Assembly (NCBI GenBank): GCA_910586255.1
Contig: CAJUHR010000019.1
Span: 20,177 to 84,176 of the forward strand
From: an uncultured Lachnospiraceae bacterium
GTDB taxonomy: Bacteria > Bacillota > Clostridia > Lachnospirales > Lachnospiraceae
Direction: 5' to 3'
Length of the DNA stretch: 64,000 bases
Shown: positions 52,499 to 61,936 of the stretch, one piece after another
Numbering within the stretch: the first letter of the stretch is position 1
How the letters are laid out: every line of letters begins with the position of its first letter
Made by a program: the position numbers and the translations under genes
The notes under the pieces: generated by a model
The model's input: only the letters and a program-made list of their open reading frames with translations
The model's database searches: none
Told to the model about the DNA's origin: nothing

Positions 52499-55400
52499 AT
52501 GGGAATTACAAGATTTGTTTTAAAACGTCCGGTTACTGTATTTATGGCGCTTTTGTGCCTGCTGGTTTTTGGAATTTCTTCCGTGTTCAGCGCGGATCTG
52601 GAGCAGATGCCGGATACGGATCAGCCGATGATGATTGTGTCGGCCAGCTATTCCGGGGCAGGACCGGAGGATATGGATGAGCTGGTGACCCGGCCCATTG
52701 AGGATCAGGTCAGCACCCTGGAGGGTGTGAAAAGTATGAGCTCCAACACCAGTGAGGGCCGTACCATGGTCATGCTGGAATATGATTACGGCACGGATAT
52801 GGATGAGGCCTACGAGAATTTAAAGCAGGGGCTGGACCGGATAAGAGGGCTTCCGGATGACGTGAATCCATCGGTTATGCGGATGAATAACAATGCCAAT
52901 GCCAGCATTATGCTGTCCGTCTCCCACAAATCCCAGGAAAATCTCTATGACTATGTGGATCAGGTGGTGCTGCCGGAGTTTGAGCGTCTGACAACCGTGG
53001 CAGAGGTGGATACCATGGGCGGCTCCTCCGAGTACATAAGAGTAGAGCTCTTGTCGGATATGATGGAGCAGTACCAGGTGACCATGAACAATATTACCTC
53101 TGCCATGAGCGGGGCCAATATGTCCTACCCATCCGGCGATGCGGTGGCAGGAAATCAGGAGCTCTCGGTTTCCACCATGACGGAAAATGATACTCTGGAG
53201 GAGCTTTTGCAGGTGCCGATCATTACCTCCTCTGGAAAGCTTGTCTATTTGGAGGATATTGCCCAGGTATATTACGCAGAGCAGCAGCGGGGCGGCATGT
53301 CTCGGTACAATGGTCAGGAGACCATATCCCTGTCCATCACAAAGCAGCAGACCAGCACGGCCATGGCGCTGTCGGAGGAGGTCAATAAGGCCATTGATGC
53401 CCTTAAGGCAAGCGATGAGGATCTGGAAATCCGGGTGGCCAGAGACGAGGCGGATTCCATATTGGAATCTCTCCAGGATGTGGCGGTGACCATGATTCTG
53501 GCAGTGATTATTTCCATGGTGATTATTTTTGTGTTTTTCGGAGATTTTAAGGCATCACTGATTGTGGGAAGCTCCATTCCTACATCTATTCTCATGTCGC
53601 TGATTGTGATGACCCGCATGGGATTTTCTTTGAATGTAATCACCATGAGCGGTCTGGTGCTGGGAGTGGGAATGATGGTGGACAACTCGATTGTGGTGTT
53701 GGAAAGCTGCTTCCGCGCCATGGAGACGGCTGAGGACAAAGGAGCCTTAGGATATGCAAAGGCGGCTCTCTCAGGAACCGGCATTGTGATCCAGTCCATT
53801 ATCGGCTCCACGGTTACCACCTGTGTGGTATTTATCCCGCTGGTGTTTTTAAACGGAATGACCGGACAGATGTTCGGCTCCATGGGATATACGATTGTAT
53901 TCTGCATGTGCGCCTCTCTTTTGTCTGCCATGTCGGTGGTGCCTCTGACCTATATGCTCTACAAGCCGAAGGAGAGGGAGAGAGCTCCCATGTCCCGGCC
54001 GGTGATAAGGCTACAGAATCTGTACCGGAGAATCATGCCGGTTCTTCTTGGACATAAGGTGATTGTCATGGGACTTTCCGTGGTGATCATTGCTGCCACG
54101 GTGGTGTTGGCTGGAGGAATGGAGACGGAGCTGATGACGGCCGATGATACAGGTACGATCTCTGTCAGCATTAAGACTCGTCCGGGGCTTTTAAGCGAGC
54201 TGGCCAACCATATGATTGAGCGGGCAGAGGCCATTGTGGCCGGCCATGAGGATGTGGAGTCCTACATGCTCCGCTACAACAATGACAGCGGTACGATTAC
54301 CGCCTATTTGCGGGATAACCGGAAAATGAGCACCGATGAGATTGTAAGTCAGTGGGAGGAGGAGATGGTGGACATTGACAATTGCACCATCACAGTGAAG
54401 GCTTCCACCTCCATGAGCTTTATGGGAAGAAGCCGTGGATATGAGGCTATTTTGCAGGGAACCCAGTATGATGAGCTTAAGGAGGTCAGCAACCGGATTG
54501 TGGAGGAGCTTACCCGGAGAGATGATGTGATGAACGTTCATTCCAGCATTGAAAATACATCGCCGGTGGTGGCCATCCAGGTGGATCCGGTGACAGCGGC
54601 AGCGGAGGGGCTGTCTGCCTCCCAGATTGGTTCCATGGTAAGCCAGTATTTAAACGGTCAGGAGATTGCCACCTTAGAGGTGGGCGGCCAGGAGATCAGC
54701 GTAAAGGCAGAATACCCAGAGGAGGAATACCGGACGGTTCCCCAGGTAGAGCAGATTATTCTTAAAAAACCTTCCGGCGGCTCGGTGGCTCTGACGGATG
54801 TGGCGGAGATTTATTTTAAGGACAGTCCGGCATCCATATCAAAGTCCGACAAGGCCTATCAGGTTACCATTACGGCGGATTATATCCGGGGAAATGTCCA
54901 GTCAGCTCTGGACGCGGAGGTGATTAATCCCAATCTGACAGGAACCATTACCCGGGGAGTCAATTCCCGGAACCGGATGATGCAGGAGGAATTTTCCGGT
55001 CTGTACCGGGCCATTGCCATTGCTGTATTTTTGGTATTTGTGATTATGTCGGCACAGTTTGAATCACCGAAGTTTTCTTTCATGGTTATGACCACGATTC
55101 CTTTCAGCCTGGTGGGCTCCTTTGGCCTTTTAAAGCTGACCGGGGTGACGATCAGTATGACCTCTATTTTGGGATTTTTGATTCTGGTAGGCACAGTGGT
55201 AAACAACGGAATCCTCTATGTGGATACGGTGAATCAGTACCGGATGTCCATGCCCCTTATGGAGGCGCTTATTGAGGCGGGGGCCACCCGGTTAAGGCCG
55301 ATTCTCATGACCAGCCTTACCACGATCCTGTCCATGATTCCCATGGCTATGGCGATCGGAAGCAGCGGTTCCACCACTCAGGGACTTGCGGTGGTAAATA

Positions 55401-55501
55401 TCGGCGGTCTGACAGCCGGCGTGCTGGTGGCACTGTTTATCCTTCCGGTGTATTACGGCTTGCTGAACGGGAAAAAGCAGAGGGTGGTGCTGGATATATA
55501 A
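52499..55501 (+). CDS. RND-family efflux pump (AcrB/SwrC-like)
   Basis: A 1000-residue proton-driven exporter with twelve helices and two large external loops. It opens FVLKRPVTVFMALLCLLVFG. The proton-relay aspartate region is GVGMMVDNSIVVLES near residue 400. The second half carries ILGFLILVGTVVNNGILYVD near 905. Length is typical. The ATG at 52499 follows CGGAGGAGG; the longer frame from 52433 overlaps the adaptor. Firmicute RND pumps such as SwrC export lipopeptides or detergent-like compounds, so bile acid or peptide efflux is plausible but not shown. Confidence 0.9.
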   Translation: MGITRFVLKRPVTVFMALLCLLVFGISSVFSADLEQMPDTDQPMMIVSASYSGAGPEDMDELVTRPIEDQVSTLEGVKSMSSNTSEGRTMVMLEYDYGTDMDEAYENLKQGLDRIRGLPDDVNPSVMRMNNNANASIMLSVSHKSQENLYDYVDQVVLPEFERLTTVAEVDTMGGSSEYIRVELLSDMMEQYQVTMNNITSAMSGANMSYPSGDAVAGNQELSVSTMTENDTLEELLQVPIITSSGKLVYLEDIAQVYYAEQQRGGMSRYNGQETISLSITKQQTSTAMALSEEVNKAIDALKASDEDLEIRVARDEADSILESLQDVAVTMILAVIISMVIIFVFFGDFKASLIVGSSIPTSILMSLIVMTRMGFSLNVITMSGLVLGVGMMVDNSIVVLESCFRAMETAEDKGALGYAKAALSGTGIVIQSIIGSTVTTCVVFIPLVFLNGMTGQMFGSMGYTIVFCMCASLLSAMSVVPLTYMLYKPKERERAPMSRPVIRLQNLYRRIMPVLLGHKVIVMGLSVVIIAATVVLAGGMETELMTADDTGTISVSIKTRPGLLSELANHMIERAEAIVAGHEDVESYMLRYNNDSGTITAYLRDNRKMSTDEIVSQWEEEMVDIDNCTITVKASTSMSFMGRSRGYEAILQGTQYDELKEVSNRIVEELTRRDDVMNVHSSIENTSPVVAIQVDPVTAAAEGLSASQIGSMVSQYLNGQEIATLEVGGQEISVKAEYPEEEYRTVPQVEQIILKKPSGGSVALTDVAEIYFKDSPASISKSDKAYQVTITADYIRGNVQSALDAEVINPNLTGTITRGVNSRNRMMQEEFSGLYRAIAIAVFLVFVIMSAQFESPKFSFMVMTTIPFSLVGSFGLLKLTGVTISMTSILGFLILVGTVVNNGILYVDTVNQYRMSMPLMEALIEAGATRLRPILMTSLTTILSMIPMAMAIGSSGSTTQGLAVVNIGGLTAGVLVALFILPVYYGLLNGKKQRVVLDI

Positions 55502-55541
55502 AATCTTTAGAATATTGAAAGATTTTTCGTCACATAAATAC

Positions 55542-55570
55542 TTGCAGGAACAGAGCCGGTGTATTATCAT
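55542..55570 (+). promoter_or_regulatory. Predicted promoter upstream of the TolC-like pair
   Basis: TTGCAG (55542-55547), 17-bp spacer, TATCAT (55565-55570), about 105 bp before the first TolC-like gene. The two TolC-like genes may therefore be transcribed separately from the pump. Confidence 0.4.
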
Positions 55571-55674
55571 AAGTGTATTAGTATGATTCATACGGTTGGA
55601 GAGTTCCGGCCAGGATATCAGGGACGGCTCCCGGGATCTTTGCCGGGGGCTCTCAGAAAGGATGGAGAATTAAT

Positions 55675-56856
55675 ATGATAAGGAAAAGACGGATGAAGAG
55701 GGGCAGAAGAACTGCAGGTGTTCTGGCGGCTGTGGTGAGTATATCCCTTCTGCCCTTTCCGGCACTGGCCCAGCAGAGTCCGGAATTTGCTTATTCGGCA
55801 GAAAAGTGGGCGTCCTTGCGGGACGACAAGCTGGAATATGAAGAGATTGCAGAGCTGATTCACGAGTACAACAATACGGTCCTCAAAAACCATATTTCCT
55901 ACCAGGATGAAAAGGATAAGAACAAGGATGACGTGGCTCAGGATTATTATGATACGGCCAATGACATTTACAGCAGCATCCAGTATCCGGATTCGGATGA
56001 TGCCAATTACGGAAGTCAGATGGCAGCTGTGCTAAACAGCCGCCTTCAGGCCGATCAGCTGATGGAACGGGGAGATGAGAGCACGGAGGATCATGAGACC
56101 ATCAAGCTGGGCTATGACCAGACAGAGGCATCTCTTGTAAAGCAGGCTCAGGAACTGATGATCCAGTATTGGAGCCAGTATTATAACCTGGACAGCCTGC
56201 GCCAGAGAAAGCTGCAGGCGGAAAGCAGCTGTCAGTCAGAACAGAACCGGCTCGCCGCCGGCATGTCCACCCAGGCCAATGTGCTTAAGGCCAGGGAGGC
56301 GGTCAGCTCGGCCCAGGCCTCTCTTCTCTCCGCAGAGAGCAGTCTGGAAAAGACAAAGGAGAGCCTGCTTTTGATGCTGGGGTGGAGCTATGGCAGTCAG
56401 GTTGAGATCGGTGAGCTTCCTGACCCGGATATGGCACAGATTGACAGGATCCAGGTGGAGGAGGACGTTGGGACGGCTCTGGCCTCCAATTATAGTTTAA
56501 AACTGACTGAAAAGCGCCTTGCCAATGCCCGGACAACAAAGGTGAAGGACACCCTGACTCAGACACAGAAAAATCAGCGGGAGGCTGTGGCAACCAACGT
56601 GAAGGACAGCTACAGCAGTCTCATTCTGGCAAGATCCAATTATGAACAGGCCAGACAGGCCTTTGATTTGGAAAAGACCTCCATGGACACGGCCGAGCGG
56701 AAGCTCTCGGCAGGAACCATCACCCGCAATGCCTATGAGACCCAGAAATCCTCCTATCTGACGGCCGAGGTAACGGTGCGAACCCGGCAGCTTGATCTTT
56801 TAAAGGCAATGGTGGATTATCAGTGGGCGGTGGATGGCCTGGCATCGGCATCCTGA
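55675..56856 (+). CDS. TolC-family outer-membrane-efflux-like protein 1
   Basis: A 393-residue exported protein. A signal peptide (about 1-33, ending PALAQQ) is followed by a nearly all-helical region. Two OEP-type repeats are visible: QSEQNRLAAGMSTQANVLKA near 185 and MDTAERKLSAGTITRNAYET near 345. TolC proteins form trimeric channels in an outer membrane. No long beta-strand barrel segments are visible here, so it may be only the helical tunnel anchored in the wall. AGGATGGAG precedes the ATG, 173 bp after the pump. Confidence 0.75.
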   Translation: MIRKRRMKRGRRTAGVLAAVVSISLLPFPALAQQSPEFAYSAEKWASLRDDKLEYEEIAELIHEYNNTVLKNHISYQDEKDKNKDDVAQDYYDTANDIYSSIQYPDSDDANYGSQMAAVLNSRLQADQLMERGDESTEDHETIKLGYDQTEASLVKQAQELMIQYWSQYYNLDSLRQRKLQAESSCQSEQNRLAAGMSTQANVLKAREAVSSAQASLLSAESSLEKTKESLLLMLGWSYGSQVEIGELPDPDMAQIDRIQVEEDVGTALASNYSLKLTEKRLANARTTKVKDTLTQTQKNQREAVATNVKDSYSSLILARSNYEQARQAFDLEKTSMDTAERKLSAGTITRNAYETQKSSYLTAEVTVRTRQLDLLKAMVDYQWAVDGLASAS

Positions 56857-56941
56857 CCCATTGCGGTTACAGTATTTATTTTGCAGGGACGGTCATTGTG
56901 CAAACAGGCAGGAATGTGCAGGGAAAGGAAAAGACAGAATA

Positions 56942-58072
56942 ATGAGAAGAAAGAGAATATTGCTTTTATGGGCAGAAAGGCGCAGGCTTCTGGCCGGATT
57001 TTCGGCGGCGCTGATAGTGGGCTTATGTTCCTTTCCGGCTTTTGCCCAGGAAAATATAACCGTGGAATATGATCAGCTAAGACAGCTTCTTTTGGACGGC
57101 AACATCAATCTGAAGGAGGCCAATGACAGCTATGAGTCCACCAAAAAGAATTATCAGGATTTGATGGAGCAGATGCGTCAGGAACAGGAATATATGAAAT
57201 TTCTTGCGGAAAAGTACGAGGACACGGAGGACGAGATGTCCTATGCCGCCAGCGCCTCCATGTTAGGGGCGCAGGCCAGCCGGCTGTCCAAGCAGCTTGA
57301 GGCTATGAACCGGAGAACCCGGACCCTCACCATAGAAGAGAATACGGACTCCTACACCATGGCAGCTCAGTCGGTGATGAATTCCTACAACCAGATGGTA
57401 TTAAACGCGGCTGCAAAAGAGAAAAGCGTACAGGCCGCCCAGGCATCCTATGAGGCCACGGTTAAAAGGCAGTCCTCCGGAGCCGCCACGGCTGCGGATG
57501 TAATGGAAGCGGCAGACTGGCTGAGCCAGCAGCAAAATCTTCTTTCTGCCAGCCGGCAGGAGGTGTCCCAGCTGCGCTTCAGTCTTCTGTCCATGTTAGG
57601 GCTTCCCGATGACGGCACGGTCGCCATCGGCACGATCCCGGAGCCGGATCTAATGGAGGTGGACGGAGTGAACTATGAGGAGGATAAGCTTCGGGCGGTC
57701 AACAATGACAGCCAGGTTCAGAGCGTCCGCCACTCGAAGGCGGGAACCACGGCAGAGATTGCCCGCAAATCAAAGGAGGAGGCAGAGGCAGCGGGCAGCG
57801 CGGAGGCAGAGTTTCTGTCCATATATCAAAGTCTCCAGGAGGCAAGGCTTACCTATCAGGCGTCCGCGGATGCCTATGAAAGCGCTTGTGCCGCCTATCA
57901 GTCGCTGCAGCTTAAAAAGCAGGCGGGGATGCTTAGCCAGACCGACTATCTGGAAGGGGAGGCGGATTATCTTAAGGCAGTGGCGGACCGGGGAGGCGCG
58001 GCCATGAATCTTAAGCAGGCCCTGGAGAATTACCGGTGGGCAGTGAAGGGGACAGAGCAGATGAGACAGTAG
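56942..58072 (+). CDS. TolC-family outer-membrane-efflux-like protein 2
   Basis: A 376-residue exported protein with a signal peptide (about 1-35, ending AFAQEN). It is rich in helix and contains VKRQSSGAATAADVMEAADW near 180 and LKKQAGMLSQTDYLEGEADY near 325, the OEP repeat pattern. The ATG at 56942 follows AGGAAAAG; the longer frame from 56834 overlaps the previous gene. It is clearly related to the previous gene and the pair probably assemble together. Beta-barrel strands are not evident. Same-strand, 85 bp after copy 1. Confidence 0.75.
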   Translation: MRRKRILLLWAERRRLLAGFSAALIVGLCSFPAFAQENITVEYDQLRQLLLDGNINLKEANDSYESTKKNYQDLMEQMRQEQEYMKFLAEKYEDTEDEMSYAASASMLGAQASRLSKQLEAMNRRTRTLTIEENTDSYTMAAQSVMNSYNQMVLNAAAKEKSVQAAQASYEATVKRQSSGAATAADVMEAADWLSQQQNLLSASRQEVSQLRFSLLSMLGLPDDGTVAIGTIPEPDLMEVDGVNYEEDKLRAVNNDSQVQSVRHSKAGTTAEIARKSKEEAEAAGSAEAEFLSIYQSLQEARLTYQASADAYESACAAYQSLQLKKQAGMLSQTDYLEGEADYLKAVADRGGAAMNLKQALENYRWAVKGTEQMRQ

Positions 58073-58075
58073 ACC

Positions 58076-58885
58076 TTGTACCGGATGGAGAGAAACCGGT
58101 TTTTTGACAAGACGGACCGGGAGTTGGAGGAGTATTTTACTCTCCACAAAAAAGCCGCCGGGGCGGCAGGGATCCGGATCCATCAGATGCACATGCCCTA
58201 TCCCATCTATATTCCCAACGGGAACAAGGAGCTCAATGATTATCTGTGGCAGGTGGTTGCCCCTAAAAGCATGAGATTGTGCGCTTTTTTTCAGTGTCCT
58301 TATGTTGTGATTCACGGGTTTAAGCTGGCCCGCCATTTGGGCTCGGAGGAGGCGGAATGGGAAAAGACCCAGGCGTTTATCCATTCCATCGGGCCTTTGG
58401 CTAAGGAGCTGGGAATCACCATCTGTATTGAGAATCTTTATAACAGTGTGGGAGGGCATATTGTGGAGGGCCCCTGCTGCAACGCAAGAAAGGCGGCGCG
58501 GCGGATTGACCGGATCAATGAGCGCTATGGAGCGGAGATTCTGGGTTTTTGCTTTGACACGGGCCATGCCAATCTGGTGGGATTGGACTTTGAGGATTTT
58601 ATCACCATCTTAGGACGCCGGCTCAAGGTCCTTCACATTCATGACAATGACGGCACAGGGGATCTGCACCAGATTCCCTTTACCTTTACGAAAACCAGGG
58701 AGAATAAGCCGTCTACAGACTGGGAAGGCTTTGTCCGGGGGCTTCGGGCCATTGGATTTGACCGGGTTTTAAGCTTTGAGACGGCACCGGTGCTCACCGC
58801 GTTTCCCAAGGAGATGAAGGAGGATGTGCTAAAGCTGATTGGAAGGGTGGGTAACCACTTTGCTAATGAGCTGAGGAAAATGTGA
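58076..58885 (+). CDS. Sugar phosphate isomerase/epimerase, N-terminally truncated (possible pseudogene)
   Basis: A TIM-barrel protein of the AP-endonuclease-2/xylose-isomerase-like family. It has CIENLYNSVGGH, GFCFDTGHANL and VLHIHDNDGTGD, with metal-binding residues intact. The family normally opens with a first strand and helix (MK-I-G-V...) of about 45 residues; here the frame begins at the second strand (RIHQMHMPYPIY). The in-frame codon just before is the stop of the TolC-like gene. The first start is a TTG at 58076, then an ATG at 58085, and neither has a ribosome site. It was probably cut at its 5' end by a rearrangement and may not be expressed. Confidence 0.6.
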   Translation: MYRMERNRFFDKTDRELEEYFTLHKKAAGAAGIRIHQMHMPYPIYIPNGNKELNDYLWQVVAPKSMRLCAFFQCPYVVIHGFKLARHLGSEEAEWEKTQAFIHSIGPLAKELGITICIENLYNSVGGHIVEGPCCNARKAARRIDRINERYGAEILGFCFDTGHANLVGLDFEDFITILGRRLKVLHIHDNDGTGDLHQIPFTFTKTRENKPSTDWEGFVRGLRAIGFDRVLSFETAPVLTAFPKEMKEDVLKLIGRVGNHFANELRKM

Positions 58886-58894
58886 CGGTTGCTC

Positions 58895-58923
58895 TTGAAA
58901 AAACCGGAATCCTATTGTATATT
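58895..58923 (+). promoter_or_regulatory. Predicted promoter preceding the ATP-grasp operon leader
   Basis: TTGAAA (58895-58900), 17-bp spacer, TATATT (58918-58923). It fires directly into the hairpin at 58939-58973. Confidence 0.55.
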
Positions 58924-58938
58924 ATTAAAAGAAGTAAA

Positions 58939-58973
58939 GGCGCTCATCAGGTTTGTTTCGAGCGCCGTTTTTT
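58939..58973 (+). terminator. Intrinsic terminator or attenuator
   Basis: GGCGCTC (58939-58945) pairs with GAGCGCC (58960-58966), followed by GTTTTTT. It could end the epimerase transcript. Because a good promoter lies immediately upstream (predicted transcript about 45 nt), it could instead be an attenuator or small RNA in front of the ATP-grasp operon. Confidence 0.75.
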
Positions 58974-59059
58974 GTATCACAGAAGTTTTACCGATGTACT
59001 AGATCATTAAAAGCGGTCACCACGCCGTACCAGGTTACAAAGAGAGGGGAATGTTGCCA

Positions 59060-60373
59060 ATGAGAGATATGGTAGAGCACATGGAGGGAATCAATCGTCT
59101 GATGGCCAGATACGGCGTCAAGTTCGGGATTTACAAAAACCGGGAGTTCCACGAACAATTATTTCCGTTTGATCCGCTGCCGCGGGTGATTTCGGCAGAG
59201 GAGTTTGTGTATCTGGAGAAAGGGCTTACACAGCGGGTGGACGCGCTGAACTGCTTTCTGGCAGATATATACGGGGAGAAAAAGATTGTAAAGGACGGCG
59301 TGATTCCGGAGGATTTTATTTTTTCATCCAAGGGGTATCTTCCTCAGTGTGAGGGGATGATGCCGCCAAAGAGGATTTTCAGCCATATTTCCGGCATTGA
59401 TCTGGTCCAGGCAAAGGACAAAAGCTGGTATATTTTGGAGGACAATCTCAGAATCCCTTCCGGAGCGTCCTATCCGATGATTGCCAGGGAGCTGACCAGA
59501 CAGGCCTCACCCCGGACATTTATGAGGAATCATGTGACGGACAACCGTGACTATGCCGGTATGTTAAAGGAGGTTATGGCCCATGTGAATACCGGCGGCA
59601 TCAATGTGGTGCTTACTCCGGGGCGGTACAACGCGGCGTTTTTTGAACATTCCTATCTGGCAGAGCGGTCGGGAGCCATATTGGCCATGCCGCAGGATCT
59701 GTATGTGGAGGGAAACCGGCTGTATTACCGCCAGTATCAGGGAAAGCAGCTTCGGGTGGGAACCGTTTACCGGCGGATTTCAGATGAATATCTGGATCCT
59801 CTGTGCTTTGAACCGGAGTCTCTGATCGGAGTACCGGGGATCATGGATGTGTACCGTAGCGGCAACGTGGCTCTGGTCAACGCGCCGGGCAACGGGGTTG
59901 CCGATGACAAGGGGATCTACTATTTTGTGCCCCATATGGTGAAATATTATCTGGGACAGGAGGCTGTCTTAAAGAATGCGCCTACATATCTGGCTTTCTA
60001 TGAACAGGACAGAAGGTATATCTTAGAGCATCTTGAGAGCCTGGTGGTCAAGGATGTGTCCGAGGCAGGGGGATACGGAGTGGTGTTCGGCAGTGATCTG
60101 ACAAAGGAGAAGCTAGAGGAGCTTGCTCAGATTATTATACGGGATCCCAGAAGGTTTATCGCCCAGGAGGTTATTGATTTTATTGATCTGGATATTGTGG
60201 AGGGGGACGGCAGTGTCCCCAGAAAGGCGGATCTGAGAGCTTTTGTTTTGAGCGGCAAAACCACCCGGGTATGGGCCAGCGGACTGACCCGTTTTTCGAG
60301 GAATCCGGATTCGTTTGTAGTGAATTCATCACAGGGGGGAGGATTTAAAGACACATGGGTATTATCTCAATAG
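59060..60373 (+). CDS. Circularly permuted ATP-grasp ligase (DUF404/DUF407 family)
   Basis: A 437-residue protein. It has the ordering typical of the circularly permuted ATP-grasp type 2 family: SKGYLPQCEGM, ISGIDLVQAKDKSWYILEDN, RIPSGASYPM near 140, VVLTPGRYNAAFFEHSYLA near 190 and VKDVSEAGGYGVVFG near 330, then WVLSQ at the end. Relatives are predicted to form amide bonds, probably attaching amino acids or short peptides to a carrier, but no enzyme of this family has a settled substrate. ATG at 59060 is chosen because the ATG at 59051 abuts the GAGAGGGGA site. It overlaps the alpha-E gene by 19 bases. Confidence 0.88.
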   Translation: MRDMVEHMEGINRLMARYGVKFGIYKNREFHEQLFPFDPLPRVISAEEFVYLEKGLTQRVDALNCFLADIYGEKKIVKDGVIPEDFIFSSKGYLPQCEGMMPPKRIFSHISGIDLVQAKDKSWYILEDNLRIPSGASYPMIARELTRQASPRTFMRNHVTDNRDYAGMLKEVMAHVNTGGINVVLTPGRYNAAFFEHSYLAERSGAILAMPQDLYVEGNRLYYRQYQGKQLRVGTVYRRISDEYLDPLCFEPESLIGVPGIMDVYRSGNVALVNAPGNGVADDKGIYYFVPHMVKYYLGQEAVLKNAPTYLAFYEQDRRYILEHLESLVVKDVSEAGGYGVVFGSDLTKEKLEELAQIIIRDPRRFIAQEVIDFIDLDIVEGDGSVPRKADLRAFVLSGKTTRVWASGLTRFSRNPDSFVVNSSQGGGFKDTWVLSQ

Positions 60374-61029
60374 AGAAGGTAGATCACTTGTTCTGGCTGG
60401 GACGGTATACGGAGAGGGTGTTTACTACCTTACGGACATTTTTTAAATATTTTGACAGAATGTTGGACATGGATGATGAGGCTTATAAGGGATTTTGTGA
60501 AAAGCTTGCCATCCCGGTGATTTATGAAAACATGGATGACTTTATCGATAAGTACTTATTTTCCCTAGAGGATCCCAATTCCATATACAGCAATATGACG
60601 CGGGCCTTTGACAACGGAGTGATTCTGCGGGATGAGCTGAGCAGCGATACCTTGTCTTATTTGCAGATGTCCTTAGACTGCATTGAGTATGCCAAAAAGC
60701 ATGCCAATGCCCTGGTGTATGATCTGCAGCCGGTAAAGGACTACATCTTTGCCTTCTGGGGATGTCTGGATGATAATGTGGAGGATGAGGAGTGCCGCAA
60801 TATTATCAAGTGCGGTAAGTATCTGGAACGGCTGGATCTGTACATGCGCCTGGATTTTCCCTACTTTTATGTGGATCGGGAGTTTAATAAATTCTTAAAC
60901 CGCCTTCACAAGATACGGATCGGGTATAATATGGGGGAGGCGGACAAGCTGATTGAGGTCATGGGCCTTAAGGAAAACTGGGTGGAAAGGCGGCAGGATG
61001 CGCTTACAGCCCTGTGGAATATATTCTGA
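60355..61029 (+). CDS. Alpha-E domain protein (DUF403)
   Basis: A 224-residue, almost entirely helical protein of the alpha-E family. It opens IEKVDHLFWLGRYTERVFTT and later has RLDLYMRLDFPYFY. In other bacteria alpha-E proteins sit beside circularly permuted ATP-grasp enzymes and may act with them in a peptide-modifying complex. The start at 60355 lies within the 3' end of the ATP-grasp gene, indicating tight coupling. No catalytic motif is known for the family. Confidence 0.88.
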   Translation: MGIISIEKVDHLFWLGRYTERVFTTLRTFFKYFDRMLDMDDEAYKGFCEKLAIPVIYENMDDFIDKYLFSLEDPNSIYSNMTRAFDNGVILRDELSSDTLSYLQMSLDCIEYAKKHANALVYDLQPVKDYIFAFWGCLDDNVEDEECRNIIKCGKYLERLDLYMRLDFPYFYVDREFNKFLNRLHKIRIGYNMGEADKLIEVMGLKENWVERRQDALTALWNIF

Positions 61030-61093
61030 AATCAGCTATACTGTTTTACAACACCGGAACAATTACTGACACAGACAGCGGAGGTGATATGCT

Positions 61094-61936
61094 TTGAAGA
61101 GACTGAGTTTCCGGTATAAGCTGGATCTGAAATGGGATCAGGCAGTGTGGGATCATCATTTTCTGATCCGCTGTATTCCTGCAGAAAATGGGTGCCAGCA
61201 TCGGGAAGCCTTGGATGTGAGGATTGAACCGGCGGATACCATTGATGTGGTCAGGGACGGTTTTGGAAACAAGGGCTATGCGGGGGCTGTCCGCAGGCCC
61301 CATGACCGGCTTTTTCTTGAGGCGAAGGGGAGTGTGCAGGTGGATCGGTCAGGAGAGACGGAGCCTTTCCATCCCATGTATCGGTTTCCCTCTGCCTACA
61401 CCATGCCGGATGAGAAAATCCGGCAGTTTTTGAGAGAAATCCGGCAGGATTTGCAGGTTGTGGCAGGGAATTCAGGGCAGGATTTACAGGCAGGGGCTGT
61501 GGCAGGGGAGCCTTGCGGGGGTCTTATGGACCAGAAAAAACTGGAATATATGATGGACCGTCTGTATGGGCGGTTTGCCTATGTGCCCGGGGTAACCACC
61601 GTGAAAACCACGGCGGCGGAGGCGTTCTTACTGGAGCAGGGAGTCTGTCAGGACTACGCTCATGTGTTTATCAGTCTGTGCCGTCTGGCAGGAGTTCCGG
61701 CCCGGTACGCGGCAGGGATGATGCTGGGGGAGGGAGCCAGCCATGCCTGGGCGGAGGTATGGCTCTCTGACAGGTGGCTGGGGATGGATCCCACCAACAA
61801 CCGCTTGGTGGATGAGACTTATATCAAGCTGACTCACGGGCGGGATTTTGCAGATGCATCCATAGACCGGGGGCGTTTTTTGGGATTTGCCGTACAGAGT
61901 CAGGAAATTAGCGTAAAGGTGGAAGAAATCCTATGA
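61094..61936 (+). CDS. Transglutaminase-like cysteine protease
   Basis: A 280-residue protein of the transglutaminase-like superfamily, here probably a peptidase or amidase. The catalytic triad is Cys185 (GVCQDYAH), His217 (SHAWAEVW) and Asp232 (MDPTNN). The N-terminal 150 residues form the beta-rich domain usual in bacterial members of this cluster. The TTG start lies 9 bp after GGAGGTGAT; an ATG at 61089 opens only a two-codon frame and is not the start. It follows the alpha-E gene by 64 bp and overlaps the next gene by 4 bases. Confidence 0.87.
   Translation: MKRLSFRYKLDLKWDQAVWDHHFLIRCIPAENGCQHREALDVRIEPADTIDVVRDGFGNKGYAGAVRRPHDRLFLEAKGSVQVDRSGETEPFHPMYRFPSAYTMPDEKIRQFLREIRQDLQVVAGNSGQDLQAGAVAGEPCGGLMDQKKLEYMMDRLYGRFAYVPGVTTVKTTAAEAFLLEQGVCQDYAHVFISLCRLAGVPARYAAGMMLGEGASHAWAEVWLSDRWLGMDPTNNRLVDETYIKLTHGRDFADASIDRGRFLGFAVQSQEISVKVEEIL

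Noticed and set aside
57770..58567. 265-codon minus-strand frame spanning the TolC2/epimerase junction
   Set aside because: It crosses two recognisable plus-strand genes and shows no family motif.
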